Below, piece by piece: positions 41,801-50,257 of a stretch of 64,000 nucleotides of DNA. How positions within the stretch are numbered: the stretch's first letter is position 1; each line of letters begins with the position of its first letter. This DNA is from Flavobacteriales bacterium UBA2669 (GTDB lineage: Bacteria; Bacteroidota; Bacteroidia; Flavobacteriales_E; Vicingaceae): the NCBI GenBank assembly GCA_002359215.1, contig DEMN01000006.1, forward strand, positions 186,001-250,000. The letters are read 5' to 3'. A model generated the notes under the pieces. The model saw only the letters and a list, made by a program, of their open reading frames with translations. It did no database searches and had not been told where the DNA came from. A program made the translations under genes and the position numbers.

Positions 41801-43052
41801 CGGCATAATTGTATTTTAGAGTGTTAGCTCCTGTTGAATTTAGTCCGTCATTTTGTGAGCCACCCAAATAAGTAGAAGCAATAAGGTTGGTACCGTTAGT
41901 ACTTAGTCTAGAAACAATAATGTCTGACCCATTAGAGTAATTTACTCCTAATCCGTTTGACAAATTGTTCATGGTTCCACCATTAAACGTATTATCGTAT
42001 GCATTTGCTGTTGTAGGGTAATCAAATGAGCTGGTAGTTCCTAAAATAAATAATTCATCAAAGCTGTTTACAATTAAACTGTGAGGTAACTCTACATTGC
42101 TTCCACCAATATAAGTAGAGTAAATTAGAAAAGTTCCTGAAGTATCGAATTTGGAAATGGCAATATCATCTCCACCACCATTAAAAGTAGTGCTATACGC
42201 TCCGGAAGTGACAGGATAACCTGTTCCAAAAGCAGAGCTTCCAGAATATAAAAAACCTTTAGAATCGAAAGTAGCAGTATAACCGAAATTATTAGCTGTA
42301 GAACCCGAAAGAGAGGAAAACATTAAAGTTGGATCAATAATTAAATCGTAGTTTTTATCGTATCCATTAGGGAATTCAAAACCCAACTCGTTGTTGGTGA
42401 GTACATAATTACAATTTACTTGTCTTTTTTCGCCATTAATGATTTGATAAGCATAAGGTTTGTCTTCGATAATAGTATTTACAGAGGTAGTAACGTGTAG
42501 CTGTCCTTTTTTGAGTTGTAACTTATTTTGTCCATTATAAACTAACTTAATCTGATTAGGATTAGCTTGGGCTTTTACTATAAAATCGTACTTTAAATTA
42601 TCGGTAGAATACATTTGAAAGTCTATGCCTTTATAAACTGCTTGATAAGTAACTTTTTTATATCCTTTAACATTAGAAGCCCATTTTTTGGGATTATTGC
42701 CTAAAAAGTAATTAAAATAGGCAAATACTTTTTCGGATTTTATAATGGTAGGGTTGGGATTGCCATCTTTAAAATTTACGTTGTAAGCGTGCCAATTTAG
42801 TTTATTGGGAATTTCATTAAGTTGATAATGATTGTGGTGATGAGCATATTTTTCTATCATGGCAACATCATATAAATCGAAAGTTAGTCGGTTTTTTTCT
42901 AAATAAACAAAACCACTATTTAGTTCAGATTTAAGCAAAACGTTGTTATGCCATTGACCTTTGTTTTCAATAAAAGTAAGTTCTCCTGAAGCGAGAACGT
43001 TGCTACTAAGCGATAAAAAACAAATTACTAAAAAAATCAACCATTTTTTCAT
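38829..43052 (-). CDS. Large type IX-secreted surface protein with gliding-type C-terminal domain
   Basis: The 1407 residues begin with a signal peptide (to about VLASG), then a DUF7948-type domain (about 25-245; FIENKGQWHNNVLLKSE), repeated beta-propeller-like SBBP segments (about 250-750; YSTYIGGSNVELPHSL, ASTYLGGSQNDG), a PKD domain (about 755-830; NFGDGNGSSQFSPTHTYNNPG) and four or five immunoglobulin-like repeats (about 840-1310) rich in Thr/Ser, with the recurring SNDTTLC and SPTTTTTF. The end (about 1318-1407; FIPNAFTPNGDGENDV, IYNRWGELVFETD) is the type B sorting signal of the type IX system, called gliding motility-associated C-terminal domain. It is therefore secreted and probably held at the cell surface via the PorP-type protein encoded one base downstream. 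Confidence 0.93.
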   Translation of the reverse strand: MKKWLIFLVICFLSLSSNVLASGELTFIENKGQWHNNVLLKSELNSGFVYLEKNRLTFDLYDVAMIEKYAHHHNHYQLNEIPNKLNWHAYNVNFKDGNPNPTIIKSEKVFAYFNYFLGNNPKKWASNVKGYKKVTYQAVYKGIDFQMYSTDNLKYDFIVKAQANPNQIKLVYNGQNKLQLKKGQLHVTTSVNTIIEDKPYAYQIINGEKRQVNCNYVLTNNELGFEFPNGYDKNYDLIIDPTLMFSSLSGSTANNFGYTATFDSKGFLYSGSSAFGTGYPVTSGAYSTTFNGGGDDIAISKFDTSGTFLIYSTYIGGSNVELPHSLIVNSFDELFILGTTSSFDYPTTANAYDNTFNGGTMNNLSNGLGVNYSNGSDIIVSRLSTNGTNLIASTYLGGSQNDGLNSTGANTLKYNYADEVRGEIDIDKNNNIYIVSCTRSPNFPIVGNVFQPIYGGGDIDACIIKMDNNLQNIIWSSFLGGNNHDAAYSLAIDSNEDLYLTGGTNSTNFPSSTNAYQNVFVGGRSDGFVTRVAKNGNQILNSTFFGSTTYDQNYFIELDKNDNVYLLGQTEITDNTFIHNVLWSNPGSGQFISKLTPTLDSLIYSTVFGSGNGINISPTAFLVDLCNKIYLAGWGGSVNQSSTNNAGYTTGMPTTSNAFQNTTDGSDFYVMVIEDDASNINYGSFFGGPVSSEHVDGGTSRFDRKGKVYQAICAGCGGNSDLPIYPPTNPMNQNNHSCNLGVFKMDFDLPVVVADFEVPPVGCAPFTVTFNNTSLTQSNTNFTWNFGDGNGSSQFSPTHTYNNPGTYTITLILNDTTTCNLADTAIKTILILGSTNTTDSTINICPGESVQIGTTPNPNPNINYNWSPTVGLSDSTISNPFASPTSSTNYQLYISDSVCVDTITYPIVVNTPLLSVTNDTTLCYNETISLSANSFGTSNTYVWSSNSNFTDTLNSPITNNTYSPPINISGTYYIQINNNGCTLSDSVAIKTIGQSSIIGADSICFGDTVSITYSNTNPGDSTNYVWSPSGQILNGQGTTSVDVSPTTTTTFTVIATNDICIDTLTQQVVVTTVQMSVSNDTTLCVGDSAVTLLASSTTSGANIFWSSNAMYSDTLNNGTDSINVSPTTTTTYYVMVSAGGCSRTDSVTVYIANNVTSIADAYICYGDTTSLTINNLNPNDSLFHDWQPNAQIISGDSTNTIIVSPVANTTFYVVSENSAGCLIWDSATVFVDMLGSLNINATVDNPTIYPGETTQLHASPNGYNYTWSPATGLDNPNSQHPNASPTQTTTYTVTISGTNCERTASVTIEVKEIVCDEPDIFIPNAFTPNGDGENDVLFVRGKMIEKMNLKIYNRWGELVFETDNQQIGWDGKYKEELVQPNVFVYHLQVWCIDGQEFFKKGNVTVIR

Positions 43053-43137
43053 AAAGTAAATTTAACTATAAATTTCGTTCGCCCAAAATATTACAATATT
43101 TATTCATTTTTTTTTAGTGGAAGTGGTTTTTTGTCTT

Positions 43138-43145
43138 TATTTTTG
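43138..43145 (+). promoter_or_regulatory. Promoter -7 element of the LuxR-type regulator gene
   Basis: TATTTTTG fits TAnnTTTG, 35 nt before the ATG; the inverted repeat at 43147 starts directly after it. Confidence 0.5.
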
Positions 43146-43146
43146 C

Positions 43147-43175
43147 TCTTTATTTAGATTAAGTCTAAATAAAGA
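43147..43175 (+). promoter_or_regulatory. 12-bp inverted repeat in the leader of the LuxR-type gene
   Basis: TCTTTATTTAGA-TTAAG-TCTAAATAAAGA is perfect over 12 bp with a 5-nt spacer. It covers the likely transcription start, 5 nt before the ATG, so it could be an operator for autoregulation or an mRNA hairpin that hides the start codon. Confidence 0.6.
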
Positions 43176-43180
43176 AATTC

Positions 43181-43813
43181 ATGATAGATATTTTAATAGC
43201 ACATAACAATCCTATAGTTGCCGAAGGTTTAAAAACTATTGTGCAAAGTAAGATGCGTAATAGGGTGTTGGGAGTTGTTAATTCTATAGAACAGTTGAGT
43301 GAATGTTCTAAAAGATATTTCCCAGATATTGTTGTTATTGATTATTCTACAGGGCAGTTTGGATTAGATGCCGTTAAAAAAATTAAGGAGATTTATAAAA
43401 GCGCTAAAATTTTAGCCATTACACCATCTTTGGCAAAGCAAATTATTCATAAATCGTTGAGTTATGGAGTGGATAGTTATTTGTTAGATGATTGTGATAA
43501 GCAAGAAATATTAGAAGCTGTAGAAGATACGTATAACGGTAAACAGTTTTATTGTGGGATGGTTATTAATATTCTATCGGAAAAAAACCAAGAAAACACG
43601 TTAGATTGTGATGGAATTTCTTTGTCGGAACGAGAAATTGAGATTATTAAACTTATTTCTGACGGACTAACCAACAAAGAAATTGCCGATAAGTTGTATT
43701 TAAGTACGCATACTGTAAATACTCACCGCAAAAACATCATGCACAAGCTGAATATTAAAAATACAGCAGGAATCGTCATTTATGCGGTTAAAGAAAATAT
43801 TATTAATACCTAA
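43181..43813 (+). CDS. LuxR/NarL-type regulator with degenerate receiver
   Basis: The 210 residues join a receiver-like domain (1-125) and a GerE/LuxR helix-turn-helix (about 147-207; LSEREIEIIKLISDGLTNKEIADKLYLSTHTVNTHRK). In the receiver, the Mg2+-binding acidic pair, normally DD, is replaced by H8 N9 (IAHNNP). D54 in the phosphoacceptor place remains (VVIDYSTG). The conserved Lys of the GYLLK strand is Asp here (SYLLDDCD). It therefore probably does not work by ordinary phosphorylation and may respond to a ligand or protein partner. It diverges from the cargo-PorP-PD40 operon across 128 nt, making that operon a plausible target. Confidence 0.9.
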   Translation: MIDILIAHNNPIVAEGLKTIVQSKMRNRVLGVVNSIEQLSECSKRYFPDIVVIDYSTGQFGLDAVKKIKEIYKSAKILAITPSLAKQIIHKSLSYGVDSYLLDDCDKQEILEAVEDTYNGKQFYCGMVINILSEKNQENTLDCDGISLSEREIEIIKLISDGLTNKEIADKLYLSTHTVNTHRKNIMHKLNIKNTAGIVIYAVKENIINT

Positions 43814-43838
43814 ATAAATCTTTTAGGTTTTCTTTGCT

Positions 43839-44957
43839 TTACAAACTCTTCACCCAACAACGTTTTCTTTTGTGTTGCGTGTTTTCGTAGTTTTTCCAGT
43901 TTTGTATGGCTTTTTGGTTGGTTTCAAAAATTCCGGTAGTTTCTACTTCAGTAACCCCATGTTTTTCCATTACAGCTTGCAACTCATTAATTAAAATGGC
44001 AGCAACACCTTTTCCTTGGTATTCGGGCATAATGCCGGTAAGCATTAAATCTACAACTTTTGGTTTTTTTAATGCTTTTTGGATGTGGTACCAACCAAAT
44101 GGGAAAATTCTTCCATTGGCTTTTTGTAGGCCTTCTGACAAAGATGGTAACCCAATAATAAAAGCAACTAATTGGTTATCTTTATCGAAAATTAATTTTA
44201 CAAACTGAGGATTAAGCATCATTAAATAACGCTTAACATAATAATCTATCATTTCTTTATCAAGATGTACAACACTAAATAAATCCTTAAACGCTTCATT
44301 TAATATTTCAAAAAGCTTAATAGCAAAAGGTTGTAATTCAGCTGTTTTTTTAAAACTTTTAACTGTAAGCTGGTTTCTGGTTTTTATCACTTCGGCTACT
44401 CTTTTTGCTTTGTCAGGAATACCTTCTAAAAATAAACGGAATTCTATCCAATCAATTTCTTTTTGGTAGCCCAATTTTTCCATGTAATCTTTGTAGTAAG
44501 GCAAATGGTATTCTGATGCTGCTGATGGTAAATGGTCGAAACCTTCTACTAACATTCCTTGGTGATCGAGATTGGTAAAACCTAATGGACCTAATACTTT
44601 AGTCATTCCTTCAGATTTAAGCCATTCTTCAGCTGTTTGAAGTAAGTTTTTAACTACCTCTTCATCATCAAAAAATTCTAATCGAGTAAAGCGCCCTGCT
44701 TTTTCACCGGTTTTTTCGTTGTATTGTTCATTAATGATAGCACCAATTCTTCCAACACATTTATCATCTTTATAAGCCACCCAAAACTTAGCTTTACAAA
44801 ACCTAAAAGCAGGGTTGTAAATACTCTGAATAGCTTTTATTTCATCTTTTTTGATAGGTGGAACCCAAAAATTATTGTCTTTGTAAATTTCAAACTGAAC
44901 ATTTACAAAGTCTTTAAAGTGTTTATTATCGGTAACCTCTATAATTTTAACAGCCAT
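43839..44957 (-). CDS. GNAT-fold N-acetyltransferase-like protein
   Basis: The 372-residue protein has a C-terminal GNAT core (about 230-355), with the acetyl-CoA loop MPEYQGKGVAAILINEL and the preceding strand VVDLMLTGI. The N-terminal half (about 1-200; WVPPIKKDEIKAIQSIYNP, RIGAIINEQYNEKTGEKAGR, LGPLGFTNLDHQGMLVEGF) is characteristic of a long bacterial family often annotated only as GTP cyclohydrolase or hypothetical; its role is not established. There is no signal peptide. It is convergent with the LuxR-type gene and 25 nt past the lipoprotein gene, so it may close the yidC transcript. Substrate unknown. Confidence 0.8.
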   Translation of the reverse strand: MAVKIIEVTDNKHFKDFVNVQFEIYKDNNFWVPPIKKDEIKAIQSIYNPAFRFCKAKFWVAYKDDKCVGRIGAIINEQYNEKTGEKAGRFTRLEFFDDEEVVKNLLQTAEEWLKSEGMTKVLGPLGFTNLDHQGMLVEGFDHLPSAASEYHLPYYKDYMEKLGYQKEIDWIEFRLFLEGIPDKAKRVAEVIKTRNQLTVKSFKKTAELQPFAIKLFEILNEAFKDLFSVVHLDKEMIDYYVKRYLMMLNPQFVKLIFDKDNQLVAFIIGLPSLSEGLQKANGRIFPFGWYHIQKALKKPKVVDLMLTGIMPEYQGKGVAAILINELQAVMEKHGVTEVETTGIFETNQKAIQNWKNYENTQHKRKRCWVKSL

Positions 44958-44982
44958 GGTTTTGATTTTGAATAGTAATTAT

Positions 44983-45513
44983 TTATTCCTCCACTTTTAT
45001 TAATTCATCATCTATCACATGATGGTCTATCAATTTCTCTAAATTTCTAAGTGATTTAGGACCTTCATATCTGTCTAGAATTTTTTTCTTTTTACCATCC
45101 AAATTTACAGAAATTATACAAGATGGAATATCAGTAACTTGCGCATCGTATTTATCTTCAAGATTAAAAAAGCCAATTTCTTTAATCATATTAGTAATTT
45201 CATCCATTGCATCTTTAGAAAGTGTTTTGGTATGTTTGCCTTCTTTTTTCGCAAAAGTTCTACCTTCATAATCTACTCTTCCGGTATTGTAGATCCATAT
45301 AACATAAGATGGACACATGCCTAAGCAAGGTGTTCTTTCCATAGTAATAAATAAGCTTTCTTTTACAGGAGTAGGGTCAGTTTGCTGAGTGATTTCTGTT
45401 TCTTTAGGTGCTGTTGTGTCTTCTTTTACAGCTCTATCTTGTGTTTTTTCTTGGGTTTTACAAGCATTTACACTAAAAAGTATAAGGATGAGTATATAGA
45501 GGGTTGATTTCAT
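44983..45513 (-). CDS. DUF6438 lipoprotein
   Basis: The 176-residue protein has a lipoprotein signal with lipobox VNAC (C18), then a Thr/Glu-rich linker (about 20-50). The globular part (about 52-165) contains RTPCLGMCPSYVIWIYNTG, the Cys pair and tyrosine pattern that mark DUF6438, and a YEGPKSLRNLEKLIDH C-terminal stretch that is also typical. The function of the domain is not known. It starts 6 nt after the yidC stop and so is translated together with it; whether this reflects a job in membrane-protein insertion is open. Confidence 0.87.
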   Translation of the reverse strand: MKSTLYILILILFSVNACKTQEKTQDRAVKEDTTAPKETEITQQTDPTPVKESLFITMERTPCLGMCPSYVIWIYNTGRVDYEGRTFAKKEGKHTKTLSKDAMDEITNMIKEIGFFNLEDKYDAQVTDIPSCIISVNLDGKKKKILDRYEGPKSLRNLEKLIDHHVIDDELIKVEE

Positions 45514-45519
45514 GCTTGT

Positions 45520-47478
45520 TTACTTTTTCTTTCTTTTTTCTTGTAATTTTTGAGCTTCTTTCATTCTGGCTTCTAATTTAGCTGCAAAGCCTGATTTCTT
45601 TTTCACTTTGGTTTTATTGGCTTGGATTTTAGCTAATAATTTATCTTCATCAATAAACCATTTTTTTATGGCATACTGCTGTCCGATTGTCATCATGTTG
45701 GCAACTAAATAGTAATAACTTAAACCAGATGCGTAACTGTTGAAGAAAAACAACATCATTATGGGCATTAAGTACATCATAATTTTCATTTGAGCTGCCA
45801 TAGCTCCTTCCATTCCTGCTCCCGAAGTCATTTGACTATTAGCTTTAGTATAGAAAATCATAGAAATAGCCATCAATAAAGTAAATAAACTTACGTGAGC
45901 TCCATAGAAAGGAATATCAAAAGGCAATTCAAAAATGGAATCGTAAGTAGATAAATCTTCTGCCCAAAGGAAGCTTTTCTGACGTAAATCGAAAGTTGCC
46001 GGAAAAAATCTAAACAAAGCAAATAAAATGGGCATTTGTATTAACATAGGAATACATCCTGCCAAGGGATTTACACCTGTTTGTCTGTACAATGCCATAG
46101 TAGCTTGTTGCTTTTTCATGGCATCACCTTTATGTTTTTCGGTAAGCTCGGCAATTTCAGGTTTTAATACCTTCATTTTGGCACTACTCAAATAAGTTTT
46201 CCAGGTAATAGGGAAAAGCAAGGTTTTAATAATAATGGTAAGTAACAGTATTACGATACCGATAGACATGTCAAAACCTATTAGGAAATTAAATACCGGA
46301 CGAATAATTAAGTGGTTTACCCAACCAAAAATTCCCCAGCCATAGTCAATAGCTTCATCTAACCCAACACCTACAGCTTTTAAATCATCCAATCGGTTAG
46401 GACCGAAATAATATTGCATGGCAAATGTCTCGTTGTTTTTAAACTCGTAAGGAAGTGTAATTCCTGCACTCATTTCTTTTACATGCGTATTTTTTAAGTC
46501 TTCAGGAACTTGTTTTGTTTCAACAAAAGAATTGGCATTTTCGAAAGGTTTGTCTTTAGCTATTAATGTAGCATTGAAATATTGTTGTTTAAACATAATC
46601 CAATCCATTGACGAAAGCATCTCTTCTTTTTCGTAAGCACCGGTTCCAATGTAATCAACTTCATTGTTATTGTATTTGTAGTAAGTTGTACTCGCCATTT
46701 CTTGACTTTGTATTGTCTTTTCCTGACTTGGAGTTACCATTTGCCATTGAATAATAGGCTCTTCGGTTAAAATTTCATTCATTCCTGAAGTGGTAAAGTC
46801 GAAATCTACCAAATAAGCACCTCCCGAAAGGGTATATTTATATTCAATAAAACTGGTTTTATCGGTAGTATATAATTTAAGAGAAAAGCTTTTACTATCT
46901 CCGTTTCCTACTTCAAATGAAGTATTTTCTGTATCAAAATACAGGTTTTCGGTATTGATAATTCGTAAAGAGTTTTTACCGGTAACTCCGGGAATAGAAA
47001 GTTCTGCATTGAATCTAGAAAGGTTTTCTTTGAACAAGATAAGTGGTAAAGAATCGTAAGTAACATATTCTTTTAATTCAACAGAAGTTATTCTACCACC
47101 TTTGTTAGAAACAGTAACTTTTATTTTTTCATTTTCTAGGGTAAATGTTTTTTCTTCGCCACTAGCTGCATTAGCAAACGGACCATATTCCAATTGATAT
47201 TGAAGGTTAGATAATGAATCTGTACCAGTAGTTAATGCTATAGAATCAAGAGGAAGAATAGTGTTTTCAGCAGTTGTATCTTCTTTGTTTTCGGTAGGAG
47301 GAATTACTTCTTCAGCATTAGATTTATCTATTTGTTCGGTTTGCTTAGCGGCTTTGTCTTTTTTGGCTTTGGCTGCTAATTCTTCTTCTGTTGGTTGTGT
47401 TAAGTAACTAAAAATTAATAGGATTGCTCCAATTAATACCAATCCAATTATGCCATTTTTATCTAGTCCTTTACTCAT
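45520..47478 (-). CDS. yidC: Membrane protein insertase YidC
   Basis: YidC inserts and folds inner-membrane proteins, alone or with SecYEG. The 652-residue protein has an N-terminal membrane segment (GIIGLVLIGAILLIFSYLT, 9-27), a large periplasmic beta domain (about 85-360) as in Gram-negative YidC, and a YidC/Oxa1 core (about 385-610). The core shows KTYLSSAKMKVLKPEI, YRQTGVNPLAGCIPMLIQMP with the GCxPxxxQ block, and the hydrophobic hairpin MYLMPIMMLFFFN, before a Lys-rich tail. It is 33 nt after pyrG on the same strand, the order seen in other Flavobacteriia. Confidence 0.97.
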   Translation of the reverse strand: MSKGLDKNGIIGLVLIGAILLIFSYLTQPTEEELAAKAKKDKAAKQTEQIDKSNAEEVIPPTENKEDTTAENTILPLDSIALTTGTDSLSNLQYQLEYGPFANAASGEEKTFTLENEKIKVTVSNKGGRITSVELKEYVTYDSLPLILFKENLSRFNAELSIPGVTGKNSLRIINTENLYFDTENTSFEVGNGDSKSFSLKLYTTDKTSFIEYKYTLSGGAYLVDFDFTTSGMNEILTEEPIIQWQMVTPSQEKTIQSQEMASTTYYKYNNNEVDYIGTGAYEKEEMLSSMDWIMFKQQYFNATLIAKDKPFENANSFVETKQVPEDLKNTHVKEMSAGITLPYEFKNNETFAMQYYFGPNRLDDLKAVGVGLDEAIDYGWGIFGWVNHLIIRPVFNFLIGFDMSIGIVILLLTIIIKTLLFPITWKTYLSSAKMKVLKPEIAELTEKHKGDAMKKQQATMALYRQTGVNPLAGCIPMLIQMPILFALFRFFPATFDLRQKSFLWAEDLSTYDSIFELPFDIPFYGAHVSLFTLLMAISMIFYTKANSQMTSGAGMEGAMAAQMKIMMYLMPIMMLFFFNSYASGLSYYYLVANMMTIGQQYAIKKWFIDEDKLLAKIQANKTKVKKKSGFAAKLEARMKEAQKLQEKRKKK

Positions 47479-47511
47479 TTATGTGGGTTTATTGAAAAAT
47501 ATTTTTTAACA

Positions 47512-49125
47512 TTATTTGTTGTGATGATCGGCAGCTGCCTTAATAAATGCAGAAAATAATGGGTGAGGGTTAATTACCGTACTTTTATATTCCGGATGAA
47601 ATTGAACAGCTACAAACCAAGGGTGGTTAGTAATTTCAACTATTTCAACCAAATTGTTTTCAGGGTTTAAACCTGTAGCAATCATACCTTGTTTTTCGTA
47701 GTCTCCTAAGTATTTGTTATTAAATTCATAACGATGTCTGTGACGCTCCTGAATTTTGTCGCTGTTATAAGCAGCAAAAGCATTGGAATTTTCTTTCACA
47801 TTGCAAGAGTAAGCTCCCAAACGCATTGTACCACCTTTATCGCTAATGTTTTTCTGACTTTCCATTAAATAAATTACCGGAAATGGCGTTTCAGGATACA
47901 TTTCTGTGGAATGTGCATCTGTTAACCCTAATACATTTCTACCAAATTCAATTACAGCACACTGCATTCCCAAGCAAATTCCGAAAAACGGTATTTTATT
48001 TTCTCTGGCATATTTTATTGCGGCAATTTTTCCTTCAATACCTCTTTCTCCAAAACCAGGTGCTACTAACACACCGTTTAAGTTTTCAAGTAATTGTTTG
48101 GCATTCTTTTCATTGATGTCTTCAGAATGTATCCAGTCAACTTCAACTTTAGTTTCTATGTGTGCTCCGGCATGTATGATGGCTTCAGAAATAGATTTGT
48201 AAGCATCTTGAAGCTCTGTATATTTTCCTACCAAACCAATTTTTATGGTTTGTTTCGGGTTTTTTAGTTTGGTTAAAAATTGTTTCCAAGCAACTAGTTG
48301 AGGTTCTTCGCCATAAGATAATCCCAGTTTATCTAATACCACTTTATCTAACTCTTCTTCTTGCATTAACAAAGGTACATCATAAATAGTATCAGCGTCC
48401 ATTGCTTCTATAACTGCTTTTGGAGAAATGTTGCAAAACAACGCTACTTTTTCTTTTACGCCTTCAGAAAGTTTGTGTTCTGTTCTTAAGGCTAAGATAT
48501 CTGGTTGCACACCTGATTCAAGTAGTTGTTTAACAGAGTGTTGTGTGGGTTTTGTTTTTAATTCTCCGGAAGCTGCCAAAAATGGAACAAAAGTTAAATG
48601 TAAGACAATACAATCAAAATCGGGCTCCCACTTTAGCTGACGAACAGCTTCTATATAAGGTAAGGATTCTATGTCTCCAACAGTTCCTCCAATTTCAGTA
48701 ATTACAATATCATATTCTCCCGTATTTCCTAAAAGTTTAATTCTTCTTTTAATTTCATCTGTGATATGAGGAATTACCTGAACGGTTTTTCCTAAATATG
48801 CACCTGCACGTTCTTGGTTAATAACATATTGGTAAATTCTACCAGTAGTTACATTATTGGCTTGTGAAGTAGGTACATTTAAATACCTTTCGTAATGTCC
48901 TAAATCTAAGTCAGTTTCAGCACCATCATCTGTAACAAAACACTCTCCGTGTTCATAAGGATTTAATGTTCCCGGATCTATGTTAATGTAAGGATCTAGC
49001 TTTTGAATAGTGGTTGAATAACCTCTGGCTTGTAAAAGTTTAGCCAATGAAGCTGCAATTATTCCCTTTCCCAATGAAGATGCTACTCCTCCTGTTACAA
49101 AAATGTATTTAGTTGATGATGCCAT
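47512..49125 (-). CDS. pyrG: CTP synthase
   Basis: PyrG aminates UTP to CTP with glutamine and ATP. The synthase domain (about 1-270) has TKYIFVTGGVASSLGKG, KLDPYINIDPGTLNPYEHGE and the UTP site; the class I glutamine amidotransferase domain (about 290-537) has the catalytic Cys in FGICLGMQ and the His/Glu in VQFHPEY. I start it at the ATG at 49123-49125 (537 aa, usual length). An earlier in-frame ATG at 49173 would add 16 residues, but the promoter lies in that stretch. yidC follows 33 nt on. Confidence 0.97.
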   Translation of the reverse strand: MASSTKYIFVTGGVASSLGKGIIAASLAKLLQARGYSTTIQKLDPYINIDPGTLNPYEHGECFVTDDGAETDLDLGHYERYLNVPTSQANNVTTGRIYQYVINQERAGAYLGKTVQVIPHITDEIKRRIKLLGNTGEYDIVITEIGGTVGDIESLPYIEAVRQLKWEPDFDCIVLHLTFVPFLAASGELKTKPTQHSVKQLLESGVQPDILALRTEHKLSEGVKEKVALFCNISPKAVIEAMDADTIYDVPLLMQEEELDKVVLDKLGLSYGEEPQLVAWKQFLTKLKNPKQTIKIGLVGKYTELQDAYKSISEAIIHAGAHIETKVEVDWIHSEDINEKNAKQLLENLNGVLVAPGFGERGIEGKIAAIKYARENKIPFFGICLGMQCAVIEFGRNVLGLTDAHSTEMYPETPFPVIYLMESQKNISDKGGTMRLGAYSCNVKENSNAFAAYNSDKIQERHRHRYEFNNKYLGDYEKQGMIATGLNPENNLVEIVEITNHPWFVAVQFHPEYKSTVINPHPLFSAFIKAAADHHNK

Positions 49126-49157
49126 TTTAAGGTTTGATACGATAAAAATTAAAGCGG

Positions 49158-49187
49158 CAAATTTAATAATCAATATGCAATTTTCAA
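49158..49187 (-). promoter_or_regulatory. pyrG promoter
   Basis: TAAATTTG (49158-49165, minus strand) fits TAnnTTTG, with TTG (49185-49187) exactly 19 nt upstream. It lies 33 nt before the chosen ATG and supports that start. Confidence 0.7.
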
Positions 49188-49215
49188 GTATCTAAGCAGA
49201 TTAAAAAGCAAACAA

Positions 49216-50094
49216 TTATTTTATTTTATTCACAAAATAAATACCTACTAAAATTATAAAAATACTAACGATTTGAATGAAGTTAATTTCCTCACCATCA
49301 ATAACTCCCCAAAAGATGGCAAAAATTGGTATGAGGTAAGTAACTGTTGAAGCAAATACTGCCGAAGTATATTTTATCAGTTGATTGAAAATAATAATAG
49401 ATAATGCCGTACCAATTACAGCTAAAACCGAAACATACGCTAATGCTTTTAATGCTTCAGGATTAGTTGTGGTAGTTTCATAGAAATCAGTAAAAAACAA
49501 ATAAATGATGCAAGGAATGCCTATGGTTAAAAAAGATAGGGCAGTAATAGCTATGGAATTTATTTCGCCTAAATATTTTTTAATGGTATTAACACTTAAG
49601 GCATAACACAAAGTAGCAATTACTACTAAAAGTGCATAAAATATGGGCGTATTGTTAAAATCAACACCGTTAGACATGATTAAGCCTATTGCTCCTATTA
49701 AACCAATAAAAACACCAATAAATTTTCCTTTTTGAACGGGAATTTTAAAAATAACAACTCCTAAAATTAGTGTAAAGAATGGTGTTAATGAGTTGAGCAT
49801 TCCTGCTAAGGAACTGGTAATACCGGTTTCTGCTAAAGTGAATAAAAAAGCAGGAATACCACTACCAAAAACACCTACTATGGCTAAATATTTCCACCTG
49901 TCTTTTTTTACCTTATGAATGTATTTAAATAAAAAAGGCAATAAAAACAAAAAAGAAATAGCTATTCTTAGTGCTCCAACTTCGTCATGCGAATAAACTT
50001 TCATGCCTCTTTTCATTAAAATAAAAGAGCTTCCCCAAATAAAAGCAAGGAAAAATAAAAGGAGGTATTGCCAAATTTTCTTTTCTAAATTCAT
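49216..50094 (-). CDS. EamA/DMT-family transporter
   Basis: The 292 residues are ten hydrophobic segments forming two EamA repeats (about 12-140 and 152-288). Repeat 1 shows LLFFLAFIWGSSFILMKRGM, a typical opening for this drug/metabolite transporter family, and repeat 2 ends with YLIPIFAIFWGVIDGEEI. Basic loops face the cytoplasm. Members export or import amino acids, nucleosides or drugs; the substrate cannot be read. It is separate from pyrG, which lies 43 nt further on the same strand with its own promoter. Confidence 0.9.
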   Translation of the reverse strand: MNLEKKIWQYLLLFFLAFIWGSSFILMKRGMKVYSHDEVGALRIAISFLFLLPFLFKYIHKVKKDRWKYLAIVGVFGSGIPAFLFTLAETGITSSLAGMLNSLTPFFTLILGVVIFKIPVQKGKFIGVFIGLIGAIGLIMSNGVDFNNTPIFYALLVVIATLCYALSVNTIKKYLGEINSIAITALSFLTIGIPCIIYLFFTDFYETTTTNPEALKALAYVSVLAVIGTALSIIIFNQLIKYTSAVFASTVTYLIPIFAIFWGVIDGEEINFIQIVSIFIILVGIYFVNKIK

Positions 50095-50222
50095 CTGAAA
50101 TAAAAATGATGGCGAAATTCAGCAAATAAGTTTAGTTGACAAGTAATTTTGTTTTTTTTAGTTTTCAATTAGCTAGTTGTGTCTTGCATTACAAAAAGAA
50201 AAATAAGTTTTAGACTAAAAAA

Positions 50223-50247
50223 AATCCCCCGTAAAAAACGAGGGATT
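50223..50247 (-). terminator. Terminator after the DUF4177-like gene
   Basis: AATCCC-t-CGT pairs with ACG-g-GGGATT around a short T loop on the minus strand, with a run of T after it, 10 nt past the stop. Confidence 0.75.
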
Positions 50248-50257
50248 AAAAAGATTT

